DNA of 64,000 bases. It comes from Mesocentrotus franciscanus. Taxonomy: Eukaryota > Echinodermata > Echinoidea > Camarodonta > Strongylocentrotidae. The notes under the pieces are model-generated. The model made no database searches and was not told the DNA's origin. It saw only the letters and a program-made list of their open reading frames with translations. This document shows positions 1 through 12,651 of this stretch, piece after piece. The DNA lies in assembly GCA_037976565.1 (NCBI GenBank), contig CP137673.1:601354-665353 (forward strand), read 5' to 3'. The translations under genes and the position numbers were made by a program. Each line of letters starts with the position of its first letter. The first letter of the stretch is position 1.

Positions 1-3000
1 TGCAAAGCAGCTGCGCAGAGACAAGGCCTTTATTTTGAATCGTGAAGAGACGATAAACGCGACATCCCGAAAATCACGTTCATATACATGTAGTGGGGTT
101 CGATAAGTACATATAGAAACACTGATTCTGAGTGGCAAGGCACGATAAACGCACCCAATGTCAGCCACAACCTGGCCAAATTTTTAAAAGGCTTTCTCAG
201 GTTTTTTCATTATTTCCAATGTCGCAATACAGAGATTTAAGATCTAAAAGGAAATGGATCTTCCTATAAAACATGACATTGGAAATCAATGTAAAATTCA
301 AAATTATATACATATAAGGACTGCTTTCAGCTAATCTGTCGTGTTTCGTTAATTTGCTGTGAGATGACCAAACTGTAACTGCACCAACATGACGTCTACC
401 CACTATGCTGTACAACCCCCTTCAGTTACTGTAAAGGAAGTCAGTGGAACAGGACATAATCTAAGTGGGACAACCATTGGTACAAGAGACAAGCTGCAGC
501 TTTTGGTCTAGACTGGACATGCCTCAAACATGGGTCAAGTAACAGACAGCACCAACATACCCATGGACATGTACAATGTATGAAAAAGACAAATTTTATG
601 TAGGCTACTGTATCTACTAATGACTGCAATATGTTATTTAACATCAAATCTGAAGGGAAATGTGTGTTAAATTACTTAGAAAATTAAAGGAGAAAAAAGG
701 GAATGGGCTTACGAGCATGTACCTGTTACCTGACTAAAATTGGACCAGAACTTGGTTCAGCCACCAGAATAAAACGGGTCACTTTGACAGGTTTAAAAGC
801 CTCAATACAGATACAATTGTGAAAAGGATGATTCTCAGCAGATCTAGATATGACATGAAGACCTACACAAACATACACAAACTGATATGTATGCACAGGT
901 GATACTTACAGACAAACAAACGCTGCTATGATGAGGAACCTCTGTGGACACTTGACTGATAGTCTAGCCGGATCCACTAACCGTCGCCTCTTACAACACA
1001 GACAACAGCTGAAGAACAGTGAGAGAACCAGAGTCAGGAGAAGCCATAAGATTGGTACAGCAGCCCAGAAGATGAGAGACTGTCAAGAGAAGAATGAAAA
1101 TCTTAACTTTATCATGTACTGTACACTGAACAAGAAAAAAAGGTAAATAATTTGGAGCTGAGAGAAATGTAGCACTAGAATTTCTAGAAAGCTCAAGAAT
1201 GGAAAGCTGAATGAACATAGAATACAAATATAAAGGAATTCAAAATATTTTCCATTTCAGTATTGCACAAAAGCGAATTCAAACCTTTTTGTCCGCCCCT
1301 CTCCAAATTACAGGTCAACAGGGGTCAAATTTGCCGCAGTTACAGTGACGACACCATATGTGCACGCCTACAGTATATAACTGAGGCGATGAGCCGTGCT
1401 TAATTAATGCAAAGTCATTGTGAATATGCGTACTCCACATATGGTGATGTCATCAATTCGATAGCTAGTTTTTAGGTCAACAAGACAACAACTCCCGACT
1501 TTCACAGCTTTAGATTTAGAGTTTTCAGAGAGCTGTTACTCGTCTGACAGGCACTAAAGTAGCATATAATTGGTATCGTTGTAATCTATGGCTTGTCAGC
1601 TTTCCTTTGATATATAATTCATCTATTTCATTTTTCACTTCGGACAGGGTCTTTAAGTGTTTCAGGAAGGGGAATAGACAGACAACATTTCACAATACCA
1701 TCACAACTCACAAGTAAGAGTTCACTGACAACCCATTGAAAAGTATGTATTAAATTTAACATGAGATTCAATGGGATGTCTGTGAACTCGTTCTTGTTTT
1801 TGTGAAGCGATGCCTTAGTTCTCTTTAGTGACTTCTCTTACTAGTAATCGTCAGTGGCCGCCTTTGGAATTGAAGTATGCGTGCACAATGGCTCACATTG
1901 TACATGTATAGTTGTTGTACCACTAAAATGTTGATGCTTGTCTATTGATAAAGTTCTGACAAATCTCTTATTTTTCCATTTTGTTGTTCAGTAAAAAATA
2001 AAAAATAAATCATTTCATTTTCTTGTCCAAAATGATATGGTTCGTCGAACAGTTGATATTACTCAGGATCAATCTTACAATTTTTCTGGTACTTACATGT
2101 ATGGTGAGTAAGAATATGAATTTTAAAAAATAAAATAAATTATGATCATTTTGTATTTTTCCTAATATTGTCATTTTATACTTCTCTCATCTTTATATTA
2201 AAGCTATAATGTGCACAGCAGACAGCAAGGATCCAACACTTGCCTGAGCTTGCTTGTATGCATGTATGAACACATTTGTAAACAGGTCTATTGTGACATA
2301 CATATATATATATATGGTTCAATGAATTGTCAACCAGAACAGCTGATGAGGCATGTCTATAAAATTATAACATTCATCAAGTTCTTCATACACCTACATG
2401 TACATCATCTACATGTATTAGGAGCCATGGGGAGGGGGTTAACTCATATTGTTAACACCCTTCTTGCTCCATTGAGATAACATGACAATGTTATTTATGA
2501 CTCATATGATGCAAACAATGACTTCCATCCTGGTTGGTTGGATGGATGCCATTCGGTGGGTAAGTGGGAATTCCAAATTACATGTTATTGAGTCACTTTT
2601 TCCTGGTTCTCATTCATGTCATCCAAATGCAGGTCATTCTATTCAATCAACTTAAGTTCTATTATCTGCTCTCGCTAGAAGCTTAAAGAAAACTTCCTCT
2701 ACCCTCAATGGACCATTTGAATACCAGGGGAGTACAAGGAGTGTTTCCCTTTCCTTGTGATATTGTTGTGAGTCAACACAATATGTATTATCCACTAGTA
2801 ATCTTTTGCTGTTCACTGGATCATTTCAAGCTTACATGTGCATACACAGTACATGTATAGTTATTTTCAACAAATGTACAATGTAGATTAAACACAAGAA
2901 AGTGAAGAAACACAGTTGTAGAGTACAGCATGCAGCAGGTGGGTTAAAGTCCTACATTGTACATGCAGAATATCTCAGCTCAATGACTAATATTAAGTAA

Positions 3001-4680
3001 TAACAACTTCATAATTGGGATGAAGTTTCCGCATCTTTTATGATCACTTAATTAACAAATTCAAATATTTTACAGAAATAACATCCTAGGTTATCATCAA
3101 GATCACAACAGAATGAAATAAAGAATATTAGGTAGTAAAAACTAAGCAATTGTTAAATGCAATGAATATTAACATGTGAGTTTTAAAAATGTCTAGTTAG
3201 GGAAATTCTTTAATCTTCCCCATACACTGTATAGTCTAGAGGTAGTCAGTGGAGCCAAACTTAGTGTCAGTGGAACAACTGTCAAATACAGTGCTCATCA
3301 ATATTGATCAGTGATCTTTAACTTTAAGTTTCAATCTACATGTATGCCTAGCGCCTATGCCTAGCACCTATGGAGTATGGGAACTGTTGATTTGGAATTA
3401 TCTTTGGTTGAACAACAAATTTAGTTTGACAGTCTTAGACTAGACAACTAGACAAGTAGTGTAGACAACTATCATTTTTAAAACATAAAACATTGACAAA
3501 AAGGTCTTAATAGTAATGTTAGTCATATTTTGTTCAACAATTCATATTCAGAATAAATTGTTGTAGAATCATGGTAAACCATATAGTATACATGTTTACT
3601 ATACTGAAGTCACTAAACAATATTCCTGGAACTCGGAGTTGGAAGCTCTGCAACCACCGTGCGAGTGCCAATCGAAAGCCACAATCTCAGACTCCCTCAT
3701 ACTGATAAACACTGGAGTCTACAGCATCTTAGTTGGCATTAAATATATTAATACTAAATATAAATAAATAGCCTTTGCAAAACTAAGTACATTTCAGTTT
3801 TCATTAGAGAGTTTTGCTGCTATTACTTTATTAGGCCTAGTATTAGTCTAATCTTTAATGTGTCACGTTTGACGTTTGCGATGCATTTCCCCAGGCCCCA
3901 TACCCCAATCCCTCATCTTTTTAATCACCCAATTGACAACAGGTGGCAGAAAATTCCTTCAGTTCGAGAGTGAATCTATGTGACATTTAGTTCGAAAACA
4001 AAATTAAAGCAAAGAGTAACTTTAGGATCCCATGAATCCCGTCATCATACCGTACCTCGATATATTTTTTATTTGTGGGATCGAATGTTGAGTCTTGTTT
4101 CTTCAGCCCGTTGTACGAGATGTGTGGCCAGCTGTGGAAGAACTCTGCCAGCCAAAAAACAGTGTAGTTTTGCGAATAGTAATGTTCTATTAATTGCCAC
4201 ATGATAACTCAATTAATTGAAACTTCAACGAGAGAATCCTAAGTGAATATCCATGGATCCCAAGAGGAACTCGTTCGTATTTGCTGCTTGAAAATAAATC
4301 CACTTAACAAATTGACATCAACTTTTTTTCCGAGAAGAACGCGAGCGTAGACGTCTGTAACTAGACTGTGTATATGTATAAAATAAATAGCGAGAGAGAT
4401 CGCGAGCATAAGAATTAGTATACTGTGCATGTATATGTACCATGGGATCTCAGTACGCCAGATCAGAGCTAAGGGATGCCAGAGGATTGACTCACCGCTA
4501 GTATACAGTGTGTATAGTAGTGTGTGGGTGTTATTTTCAGTTCTGTGGGGTGCGGGCTTCGATAGATGGCGCTCATGCAGATTCGACATTCGCTCCCATT
4601 ATTATGACGATGATTTATGATAACAATAGCTAAAAATAAATTAGGAGAAGAAGAAGAAGAGAAAGAAGACGAATAGGCTT
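1..4680. other. Non-coding stretch, no gene recognised
   Basis: AT-rich sequence with many ACATGTA words. No open frame here has a recognisable family signature or a convincing set of splice sites. A short inverted sequence at 2420-2475 (GGAGCC ... GTTAACTCATAT ... TTAACACCCTT ... GCTCC) resembles the hairpin at 26206-26298 in the Rac gene. Nothing else can be supported. Confidence 0.5.
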
Positions 4681-4689
4681 GATATATGC

Positions 4690-4810
4690 CAAGAATATTA
4701 ATGATAATAATAATGATAATAATAATAGTAATAATAATGATAATAATCATCATCATCATCATCATCATCGATCCCCGGCATCATCAACATCATCATCATC
4801 ATCATCATAA
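4690..4810. repeat. ATA/ATC trinucleotide microsatellite
   Basis: A run of imperfect ATA/ATG triplets passes into an ATC run (4747-4808) broken by about 20 bases. The open frames of Met and Ile reading through it are low-complexity artefacts. Confidence 0.9.
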
Positions 4811-5390
4811 AGCTATTTGAGTAACTATTTTCAAACTACATGTATTTCTAAGTCCGATATTAGAATGACTGACTTTACTAATCAATTCCATTTCGTCATT
4901 CTGTTTCTAAAAAGATCACTCAACCCACCATAATTTTGTTTTCTCATAAAAAATCCTAAGTTGTAGGCCTATCAAGGTTATTGTAGCCTTTTTTGTAGGT
5001 GATAATATCTATTTTATAAGCCCGATAAAAAGGTGCAACGAGTGCAATTCCCCCGCACCAATTAAAGGTGACGACTTTACTGTTTCCATTTAAGAGAATG
5101 TGGGTGTGCCCTGATTCCCCGGCTTACCGTTTTAAAACTGAGAGATTTCCTCTCATGCTGCGCACATTACAATTTTGTTTTCTTTTTTCCCCCGTATTTT
5201 TCAACATAATAGAAAGTAATATAAAAACTAGGTACATATATATTATTAACAAAAGTTAGAATACATACATAATCATATCATAATATAAAATCAATTAAAT
5301 AATTATACCTTTAAAAAATCGTTTCAAAATTGAAAAATGCAGGAATACGGCTGGTCCGGAGCTTGAACGTGGCGGCCTCAGGAAAGGAAC
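4811..5390. other. Non-coding stretch, nothing recognised
   Basis: AT-rich sequence between two microsatellites. No coding, RNA or mobile-element signal was recognised. Confidence 0.4.
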
Positions 5391-5391
<1 letters not shown>

Positions 5392-5468
<77 letters not shown>

Positions 5469-5470
5469 AT
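5392..5470. repeat. TA dinucleotide microsatellite
   Basis: An almost uninterrupted TA repeat of about 75 bases, broken once by a C near 5445. Such a run can extrude a hairpin and is prone to length change. Confidence 0.95.
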
Positions 5471-6320
5471 TATGGGCGACCAAACCTATATAGTCAGAAA
5501 TAAATTTATTATAACAGCGCACGTTATAGAATTTTTTTCAGGCATAACATGAAATACTATTCCGTAGGTCGGGTAAAGAAACACACACACCCTTCAAAAA
5601 AATTGTTCATACTTAGCTTTGTACAAATCAAATTAAAATACGATATCGCTCCTAACATATCTGGCCTAATAATTAGCTTAGTACCTAGAGACTATATTTC
5701 TGGTTTGTAGGTGTAAATTAACTTGAAAACAACTTGTAATTTAAAACAAAACAGTGAAAAAATGTCTCGCCTAAGTATATTTCCACCAAAAACATTTGGT
5801 ATACTGTTTGTTATACTTATAGTTCCCCCTAGTACCTATCATATATCGTAAGAATGTACTGTTGGCAAAAACAAATCGAAATTCTTGGAAATAATATATA
5901 CATCGTGTCAAGTCTATAATCATCTAAAAAAGATTCTTTATCTAAATCAATCTGGCAAAAGCGGCACGGCGTTCCCGGAGGTATACTGCGCCATTTTTTA
6001 AAAGTAACCCACATTGCCCCTTTTCACTTTTGATTAATGCTCATTTTCCCTTCTAACAAGAACCCCTTTTTATATTTTTCCACACTCCGCTCGTGGCCTA
6101 AAACAAAAACAAAACAAAACAAAAGTTTAGGCGTCTGAGCAGATGCAGAACGGGCAGATGCCCCCAATAATTCAAGTGGGCGCTAAATCGATTCTAACAA
6201 AGGACTCCTTCCATTGGAAGAAACATAAAGAGAAAATTACATGTAATTATTTTGCATTGCAACTTACACATTGGTTTGTTTGTATTAACTGACTGTTAAG
6301 AAATCATTATGTATACGTTT
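5471..6320. other. Non-coding stretch with a small CCCCTTTT-type patch
   Basis: No gene recognised. At about 6014-6080 is a short patch of repeated phrases such as GCCCCTTTTCACTTTTGAT, very like the unit of the large degenerate array at 57690-58600. Confidence 0.4.
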
Positions 6321-6329
6321 GTAATTAAG

Positions 6330-6485
6330 CAACCAGGGGACCGACGGTTTAAGTCCTCTCTGAGGGACTTAGTAATGAGGATTAATGCATTACCAAAGGG
6401 CACAAGCGCATCGACTTGGTTTCGAACCCGGGACCTCCCGGTTACGAGACCACTGAGCCATCGCATCTCTCCTCGTCGCCCAGAT
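6330..6485 (-). mobile_element. tRNA-like SINE copy
   Basis: Read on the minus strand, the right part carries an A-box-like TGGCTCAGTGG followed about 35 bases later by a B-box-like GGTTCGAAACC, the internal RNA polymerase III promoter layout of tRNA-derived SINEs. A non-tRNA body follows, including a phrase like GACTTAGTAATGAGG that recurs in the neighbour at 6905-7030. No full tRNA cloverleaf was folded, so a functional tRNA is not claimed. The open frame over it is incidental. Confidence 0.65.
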
Positions 6486-6904
6486 AACTAGCAAGATTAT
6501 TCTTTATATGTCTTGTCAAACATGTGAAGATGGTCAATGGGTGATGAGTTTGTATGATATTTTTCCTACTTTTGAGAAAGCAATATAATTTTCTAAATTT
6601 CATAACTTATTAAACACGATCGCATTTAGAAATCATGTTCGGATGACGTAATAATTATGTTATTATCATGTTCGCACTTTCAATAGATGACGCACAAGGT
6701 TAAATTACGTTAGGTTGATATTTTTTCTCGAAATTAGTTGCTATCGGGTTATTAGTGAAATGATCATTTCAAGAAAATTATAATAGGCCTACTCAAGATT
6801 GCGCTACATGTAAAATTAAATGAATTGAAAACTTAAGTTATTGAGATGGGAATGTAATGGTTAAAAATCGTTGGTTTGTTTTACACAATTACTATGGGAA
6901 AGTA

Positions 6905-7030
6905 TTGTATGCTTGTAAGTAAGCAAGCAGAGGGACTTGGTGTAATGAGGTTTACTGTCTTTGGTTTTGAACACGGGAATTATACCGATTACAAGACCAC
7001 CGCTATACCACTGAACTATCGCACCTTGGT
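6905..7030 (-). mobile_element. Diverged tRNA-like SINE copy
   Basis: On the minus strand it reads GATAGTTCAGTGGTATAGC (A-box-like) and, further on, GTGTTCAAAACC (B-box-like). It shares a body phrase (GACTTGGTGTAATGAGG) with the SINE 450 bases upstream in the same orientation. It is more diverged than that copy, and both may belong to one family. Confidence 0.6.
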
Positions 7031-7039
7031 CTAAAGTGC

Positions 7040-9080
7040 AAAGTTTCTGTTTAGTGTATTTTTTTCAGGGAAATGTTACACCTACTTCCCGACGAAATAT
7101 TTCTTTCTTATTTAGGGGCTGTCTGGCAACCCAAACCAGAGGAAATTTTTGTCAGTATTTTTTGTGTTTTGGATTGTCCAGTCAGACAACTTTTTACTGA
7201 CAAAATTTGGTTCATGGGCTAGATGGGGTGAAATCAATTCAACTATGGGCTTTGTTTCAGGGGTTCTGGGGGCTATACTGAAGGATACATTCAGGTTGAT
7301 AACCTTGTTGTCATTGACTTAGATGGTCTTTGAGGGGTCAAATCATATAGGTGAAATGGGGCGAGTATGGATGAATGATGTCAAATTGAAATTGAATGGC
7401 TTACTGCATTCATTAGTGATTCTGAAGAAGGATTTGGGAAGGGGGCAAGGCTCAAGCCCCTTCCCCATGAACATTTTACGGACACAAGACTTGTAGAAAA
7501 GTGAGTGCAAGAACCCCTTGGCCCATCAAACTCCCCTACCCCACCCAGCCACACACACACACACACACACACATATCTTCTAGAACCCCTCCTGTCATAT
7601 GGTGGAACACCCAAATGATAAAAGCTGATCAGAAACACATAGTAGATTAATGAATTAGTAATATAGTACATGTATATGAGTACTATCTATGAGCAAACAA
7701 CAATAATTTATACACTAAAGATGTGAGGAAATGAAATGTCAATAAACTTAAGGTAATAAGGTCAGTTATGCACACAGTTATAATGAGAAGGACATGTACA
7801 TGTCAGATTAAGAAATTTAAGTACAAAAATACAGTTAGAATTAATGCAGACAAAAACAAGTGCACTTTTAAAAAAATTCTAAATTTAGAAAGGAAAACAC
7901 ATTATAAGGTTGTCACTGTAGTACATAAAAATGGTAGTTTATTAGCATATTTGTTCATGAACAGTTGAGACAAGAATGATAGATAGGAGACTGCTTCTGT
8001 TAATTTGATGTATCATACATTGATTCTCTGTTTGCTTTACTGTAGTTCTACCTGTTAATGACATTTATTTCTGAATTCTGAATTATGTGATATAAATACA
8101 ACTGCTACTTTACAAAGAATTATGAGTGTTTTCTTGTGTGATTGACATAATGAACAGGGTCATTATACATCAGAGTACATGCTAATGAAGATCTCCCAGG
8201 TTTAGAGGGTCTATTTCAATCATAAATATCTTCATTCAATCCTCTGAACCTTTCTAGTTTCTATAATGGTATGTTTGCATTTGGGCAAGTCAATGGTACA
8301 TGTACAATGTACATGAATGTCCACAAAGTTACCAAGTATGTTGATACTGTTATGGAATGGTGACCATAAATTTACACAAAATACAATTTTCTTCAATATT
8401 TTGTCTGATCGCCATCAGCTTTCTACAGTCAAACATCTGAAATACTATAATCTTAGATGTGGTTAGTAAGGTATGGGACAAAAGAGCTTAGACTTGCCTA
8501 TTCATGAATGGTCAACAATTATGCTCAGTGCTGCAGTACAAGCAATTTAATATTGATAGCATGTATTTATAGGTAGTCCAAAAAAGATCATGCTCTGTGA
8601 TACAAGTAAATTTTCATAAATGGTATTTCAGTAATTTTGTGAGATGGAACAAATGACATTACTCATTTACTGATTTTGAATTCTTTGAATGATATGGAAA
8701 GGACTCGAGTTGAAGATAATTCCAAGGATGATTTTTTCCCCCTCACTAACTCCCTCCCCTCTCACCAAGGGCTAGCAGGAGTCCAGCAAGAAGAAATATT
8801 CCAGTTTCTAGATATTATATCTGAGCCCCCTATAAATGTGTCTGAAGAGCGTTAGCAGGATTCATGATATTCAATATTTTTACATCAGAATCTACTTCAT
8901 CATGACAAAACAAAACTTACACTGACAGAATTTAGCACTGTGGCCTGAATCACCACTGGTACAGTAATTTCATTCAAAACAAAAACAAGTGCAAATCATA
9001 GTGAGCTGATCTGTCCATATATCCAATGAAGTAATCAACATCCATAATGGATGTTTAAAAAAAGTCTCTTGACAACTGAT
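7040..9080. other. Non-coding stretch downstream of MED7
   Basis: Contains a CA microsatellite (7549-7573) and AT-rich sequence. Because MED7 is on the minus strand, its 3' UTR should lie here. The nearest canonical AATAAA I saw on that strand is at 8064-8069, implying a 3' UTR of about 1 kb; this is only a candidate. No other gene recognised. Confidence 0.4.
7549..7573. repeat. CA dinucleotide microsatellite
   Basis: A CA run of about 12 units. The open minus-strand frame over it reads as Val-Cys repeats. Confidence 0.9.
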
Positions 9081-9785
9081 CTACAGTGCATCAATAAGAT
9101 CACACATAAGTTTATCCTTGTAGCGAGATCCTTCATTCTTTTCTTTATCTATCTTATTTTCAATCTCTCTCTTAACAACGACATCGTTTCCCTTTGCCCT
9201 GGCCATAATTTCAGCTGCCTCTGGCTCTATCTTGGCAGCGACTTTACTGTCAATGTTCTCCACATTTTCAGGTAATGATGTAAAACAACCTTGAAGTATC
9301 TCTGTTACTTTCTCCAGGTGCTTTTGGAAACGCTCTGCTGTATCCAGTCTCTGTCTTTTCTGTACTTCCATCATGACGCGCAGCGTCTCCCTGGCTTGAT
9401 GTGGACGAAATTCGTTGATCAAATGATGCATGTGAATAAAGAGCAAGTTCATATCATCCAACTTTTCCTCTCTCCTGGGGCCATTAGGACAGACAATAAG
9501 TGTGTCTATAAGGTCTAGAAAGTTGACTAGAATAGAATGATTTATTTTTTTTAGCTCTTTCTTATGATCGAAACGCTGTGGATGAAGACGTTTAAGACCC
9601 TGTGACTCAAGAGGACGAATAATATCATCATTAGAAACGAAATTAGCTCCAAACATTCCATATGCTTCTTGTACAGGTAGAGGAGGCTTCGGGGTGGTCT
9701 TGTTGAGTACTTTATCATCAGAATAGTTAGCGATGTACATCATAGGAGGCAGAGGTAATGAGCTTACTCCTGTGGTTCATTCATC
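9081..9785 (-). CDS. MED7: Mediator complex subunit 7
   Basis: MED7 is a small subunit of the middle module of Mediator, the nuclear coactivator that links enhancer-bound factors to RNA polymerase II. Identification rests on strongly conserved stretches: [20 protein letters not shown] near the N-terminus, then [40 protein letters not shown] and [20 protein letters not shown], all near-identical to vertebrate MED7. The open frame from the MM at 9738-9743 gives 220 residues. The family start lies upstream: an in-frame-looking ATG at 9782-9784 begins MNEPQE, and the other side reads VSSLPLPP before MM, but the two halves are one base out of frame at about 9764-9769 (see findings). A good acceptor (TTCTGCACACAG) ends at 9786, so this is probably one coding exon with a 5' UTR exon upstream. 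The C-terminal third is charged and less conserved, as in other animals. Confidence 0.95.
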
Positions 9786-9800
9786 CTGTGTGCAGAAGAT
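9786..9800 (-). promoter_or_regulatory. MED7: 3' splice site before MED7 coding exon
   Basis: On the minus strand a pyrimidine-rich run ends in CACACAG immediately before G-ATG-AAT. This supports a 5' UTR intron, as in other animal MED7 genes. The upstream exon was not located. Confidence 0.6.
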
Positions 9801-10119
9801 AAATAGAGATGAAATATCAATAATCAATGGTCACATAAATTATCAGCTGTCTGTAGACAAGTTCTGCAATTTGGTTAGTGCAATCTGTAACTGAATATCT
9901 CTCATGGGTATGGCTGTGCCCTCATGAGAATATTATAAATCATGTCACTTTGGGGACCATCTAATTAAAACCTGACCCTCTCATAGCATTAGCATTATAT
10001 ATTTGTATGTAACGTTAAAGGTCTTTCATGGATTAGGAAATCACTGCTCGTTCATTTTCACAGACACACTATTACACTTGCTGCACATGGAATACCTTGG
10101 CTCAAATTGAAACCATAAT
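9801..10119. other. Probable MED7 5' UTR intron or upstream region
   Basis: No coding signal. By position it should be the first intron or promoter side of MED7. The first exon and start site were not recognised. Confidence 0.35.
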
Positions 10120-10127
10120 GAGCAGAC

Positions 10128-10454
10128 ACACCGCGTAGCTAGGATTTTTTTAGGGGGCGCTAGTGAGCATGCAAAGCGTGCGAATCACTTACAGAGCGCA
10201 AAGGGGTGGGTACAAGGAAGCGGAAGCTTTGACATTTCATTAAATAATTAGAGAAAGAAGACGATTCGTTAATTTCGTTGAACCGTTGTCAACTCTTAAT
10301 CCTTGTCTGAATTTTCAAAAATGTTTCTTTGTCTGCTCCTTTTTCTTCCTAGAATCTACGTCCTCTTACTTTTTTTCTCTCTCTTTTTTTGGGGGCAGGG
10401 TTTTTTTTTTTGGGGGGGGGGTGACTGCCCCCACCGCCCCTGGCTAACGCCTGT
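10128..10454 (+). mobile_element. hAT-type miniature element with 8-bp target duplication
   Basis: A 327-bp element begins ACACCGCGTAGCTAGG and ends CCTGGCTAACGCCTGT, imperfect inverted termini. It is flanked by a perfect direct repeat, GAGCAGAC, at 10120-10127 and 10455-10462; 8-bp duplications are typical of hAT transposons. No transposase is present, so it is non-autonomous. Its interior (about 10215-10315, GCGGAAGCTTTGAC ... AAGAAGACGATTCGTT ... CTCTTAATCCTTGTCTGAAT) is the same sequence that forms the large tandem array at 61300-62990. Confidence 0.85.
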
Positions 10455-10462
10455 GAGCAGAC

Positions 10463-11120
10463 TCCTCATGAAATATTACCTTTTTTTTCTGACCGTCTAC
10501 TTTTGTTTTCATCACATTCACAGGATTTGTTATGGTCCACACACATGACCAATTGGCTCGCCACTCCTGATGTCGAAGAGGCAAACAATTTAGCTGGGAT
10601 AAAACACCTTATTGTCAGTGTTGTTTCTTTGTTCTTTTGTAAGCTAAATCTTCATAGTTGGGGGAAAAATCTGGGAGGCTCCCAAATCATGCAGCCAGGC
10701 CATGCATCATTGCATGTGCCTCTGCTCGAGTCTAGACTTCTAACTCTAATGTTCTACTTCTACTAGTTCTACAGACTACTCAGATTTTCACATTTAGACT
10801 TAGATGAATATTTCAAAAAATCCTTGTCCATATCGAGTCATATGTTAGGTTAGACCGAAAGCTTCAGTCTCTGATATCGACAGTTGTTCTGCTGAGATTG
10901 CATCTGGCTCCTCTGACCGCCTCTATACATAGACTGAAGTATCGCTATGCGGTAGTGTGCGGAACGAACGGTTCGGTGTAGCCGGACCGAGATGAGTGCG
11001 ATATGCAACGAGATTTTTCACTCTTTACGTCTTCACATATTCACTTTGGCTGCAATATTACCCTGAATATTATTTGAAATAAAAAATAACACAGAAATAT
11101 CTACTTTGACTAGGCGTCAA
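10463..11120. other. Non-coding stretch, CpG-containing near 10900-11030
   Basis: No coding region recognised. The part around 10890-11010 is richer in CpG than its surroundings and could be the MED7 promoter, read toward the left. This is inferred from position only. Confidence 0.3.
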
Positions 11121-11122
11121 CT

Positions 11123-11300
11123 AGGCGTTGTGGCGTGCGCCTGTAATCCAGCTAACAGTGGAAGTTACAAACTGATTCAGCCGAGGACGCAGGTTCGAAA
11201 CTGAGTCACGTCTTTCGGATGGTGACGTTAAAGGTCGGTCCCCAGACGTAAATAATCATATCTGATTGATACACGTCTGTAAAAACCCAATACACACACA
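11123..11300 (+). mobile_element. SINE with 7SL-like 5' end and conserved tail
   Basis: The 5' end reads GCGTTGTGGCGTGCGCCTG then TAATCC-AGCTAA, strikingly close to the first 35 bases of animal 7SL RNA (GTGGCGCGTGCCTGTAGTCC as I recall it). About 60 bases on is a B-box-like GGTTCGAAACTG. The 3' part (11205-11290, including TCGGATGGTGACGTTAAAGG) recurs at 58770-58860 and ends in a CA-rich tail. It is probably a polymerase III SINE mobilised by a LINE partner. The source of the head (7SL or a tRNA) is not settled. Confidence 0.65.
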
Positions 11301-12650
11301 CTTACGATAGCTTGCTCATTTAGATCCTAAATTAATGATTAATCCGAGAAAATCTTGTAGTCAACATGATTTGTTGTCAGCCATCTTGGTTTGAGTTGAT
11401 GAATATTCATTTTTTTTTTCTTTTCGAACGTCCAATAGTGACATTTGAATATTCATAAACCCAATATCAAACCGAGTGTTCTGATTGGCCATTGGCATTG
11501 TTTTGGTAAGTTGACCCAGAAATATATGGGGCTGGGTCATGTCATAGATTACCAGTTCGAATCATGAACGTACCGTTTCATTGGTTCCGAGATAAAAATT
11601 GGATAACTCGTATGAAGTAAGTCGGTAAATTACGCATTTGGAAATAAGTCATGACAAAGGCTTAACTTTAGAATACCCCACCATAACGTAGTATGTCCGT
11701 TGGTCCGCCAACGCGCCAACGTAACAATTAGTGTAGTCCCGTCCTTTAGTATTCGTGACCAGTTTCTGCAATTGCCAACGCATCGACTCGAGAATGCTAA
11801 TGTGGTTATTTTTTATGCTTTCACTACTTGCTCTGGTTTCTTACACATCCAAGTATCTTATTTATAATGTGTTAAATATGTACACACGTTAGTTTTAATG
11901 ATTTACCCTTGATATCGGTTGAAAATCGTCAGAAATCAATGTAATTACTGTCGGGAAGTAAAGAAAATCTATATCGGGAACTTATGGTGTCCTCGAGATG
12001 GCAAAGAACGTTGGTTTGTGAATATATGGTGTCCTCTTGCATTATACAACATTATGAACATATAATATGTATTATCATGTTGTTGTTTTTCTTCTTATTA
12101 TATTTTCATTATTGTTATAAATAGTAATATTATAAATCGCTTTATATATCTTTACAAATTTATAGGAAATATATAATATATGGTACAGGGTGTACAAGCA
12201 TTTCAATAGATCATGTAGACTCAGAGCTGAGATTCCTCCGCCGGTCGGCAGATTTTCGCCCGCCAATTTCAATACAGGATATAAATTTTAAAATGAAAAA
12301 TCAAATATCGCACATGAACTCATGCACAAGCTTAGCAGCAATTTCCCTCTCATAAAAACAATGTGCTATTTTGGAGAAAATTGAAAAGTGTGGAGGGGGT
12401 TGTGCCCCCATTATTCAAGCGCCACGTTCCTCTGTATGTTTGCAATATGATAGATTAACATCAAATTAATTAATTCAAAATATGCATAAAATTAAAAGAT
12501 GCGAGACTAAAGTAGAAATAGATGTTACATTTGTTTTAGTATAGTTTAATTATCAATTACAGAAGATTAATATAACGAAATTGAAGTAGAATTAGATGTT
12601 GAAATTGTTTTTAGTTCAGCAAAAAATAAAAGATTAGTATAACATTAGTG
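11301..12650. other. Non-coding stretch with a possible minisatellite seed
   Basis: No gene recognised. At 11650-11735 is an inverted, short version of the sequence next to and inside the minisatellite at 16575-17450: TTTAGAATACCCCACC (11667-11682) followed by CCAACGCGCCAACG. Confidence 0.45.
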
Positions 12651-12651
12651 G

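Noticed and set aside
6309..6491. A functional tRNA gene on the minus strand
   Set aside because: Box-like sequences are present, but no acceptor stem closing the expected length was seen, and a similar copy with a shared body lies nearby, which fits a SINE better.
9051..9518. Plus-strand frames of 74-75 codons
   Set aside because: They are shadows of the conserved MED7 coding exon on the other strand.
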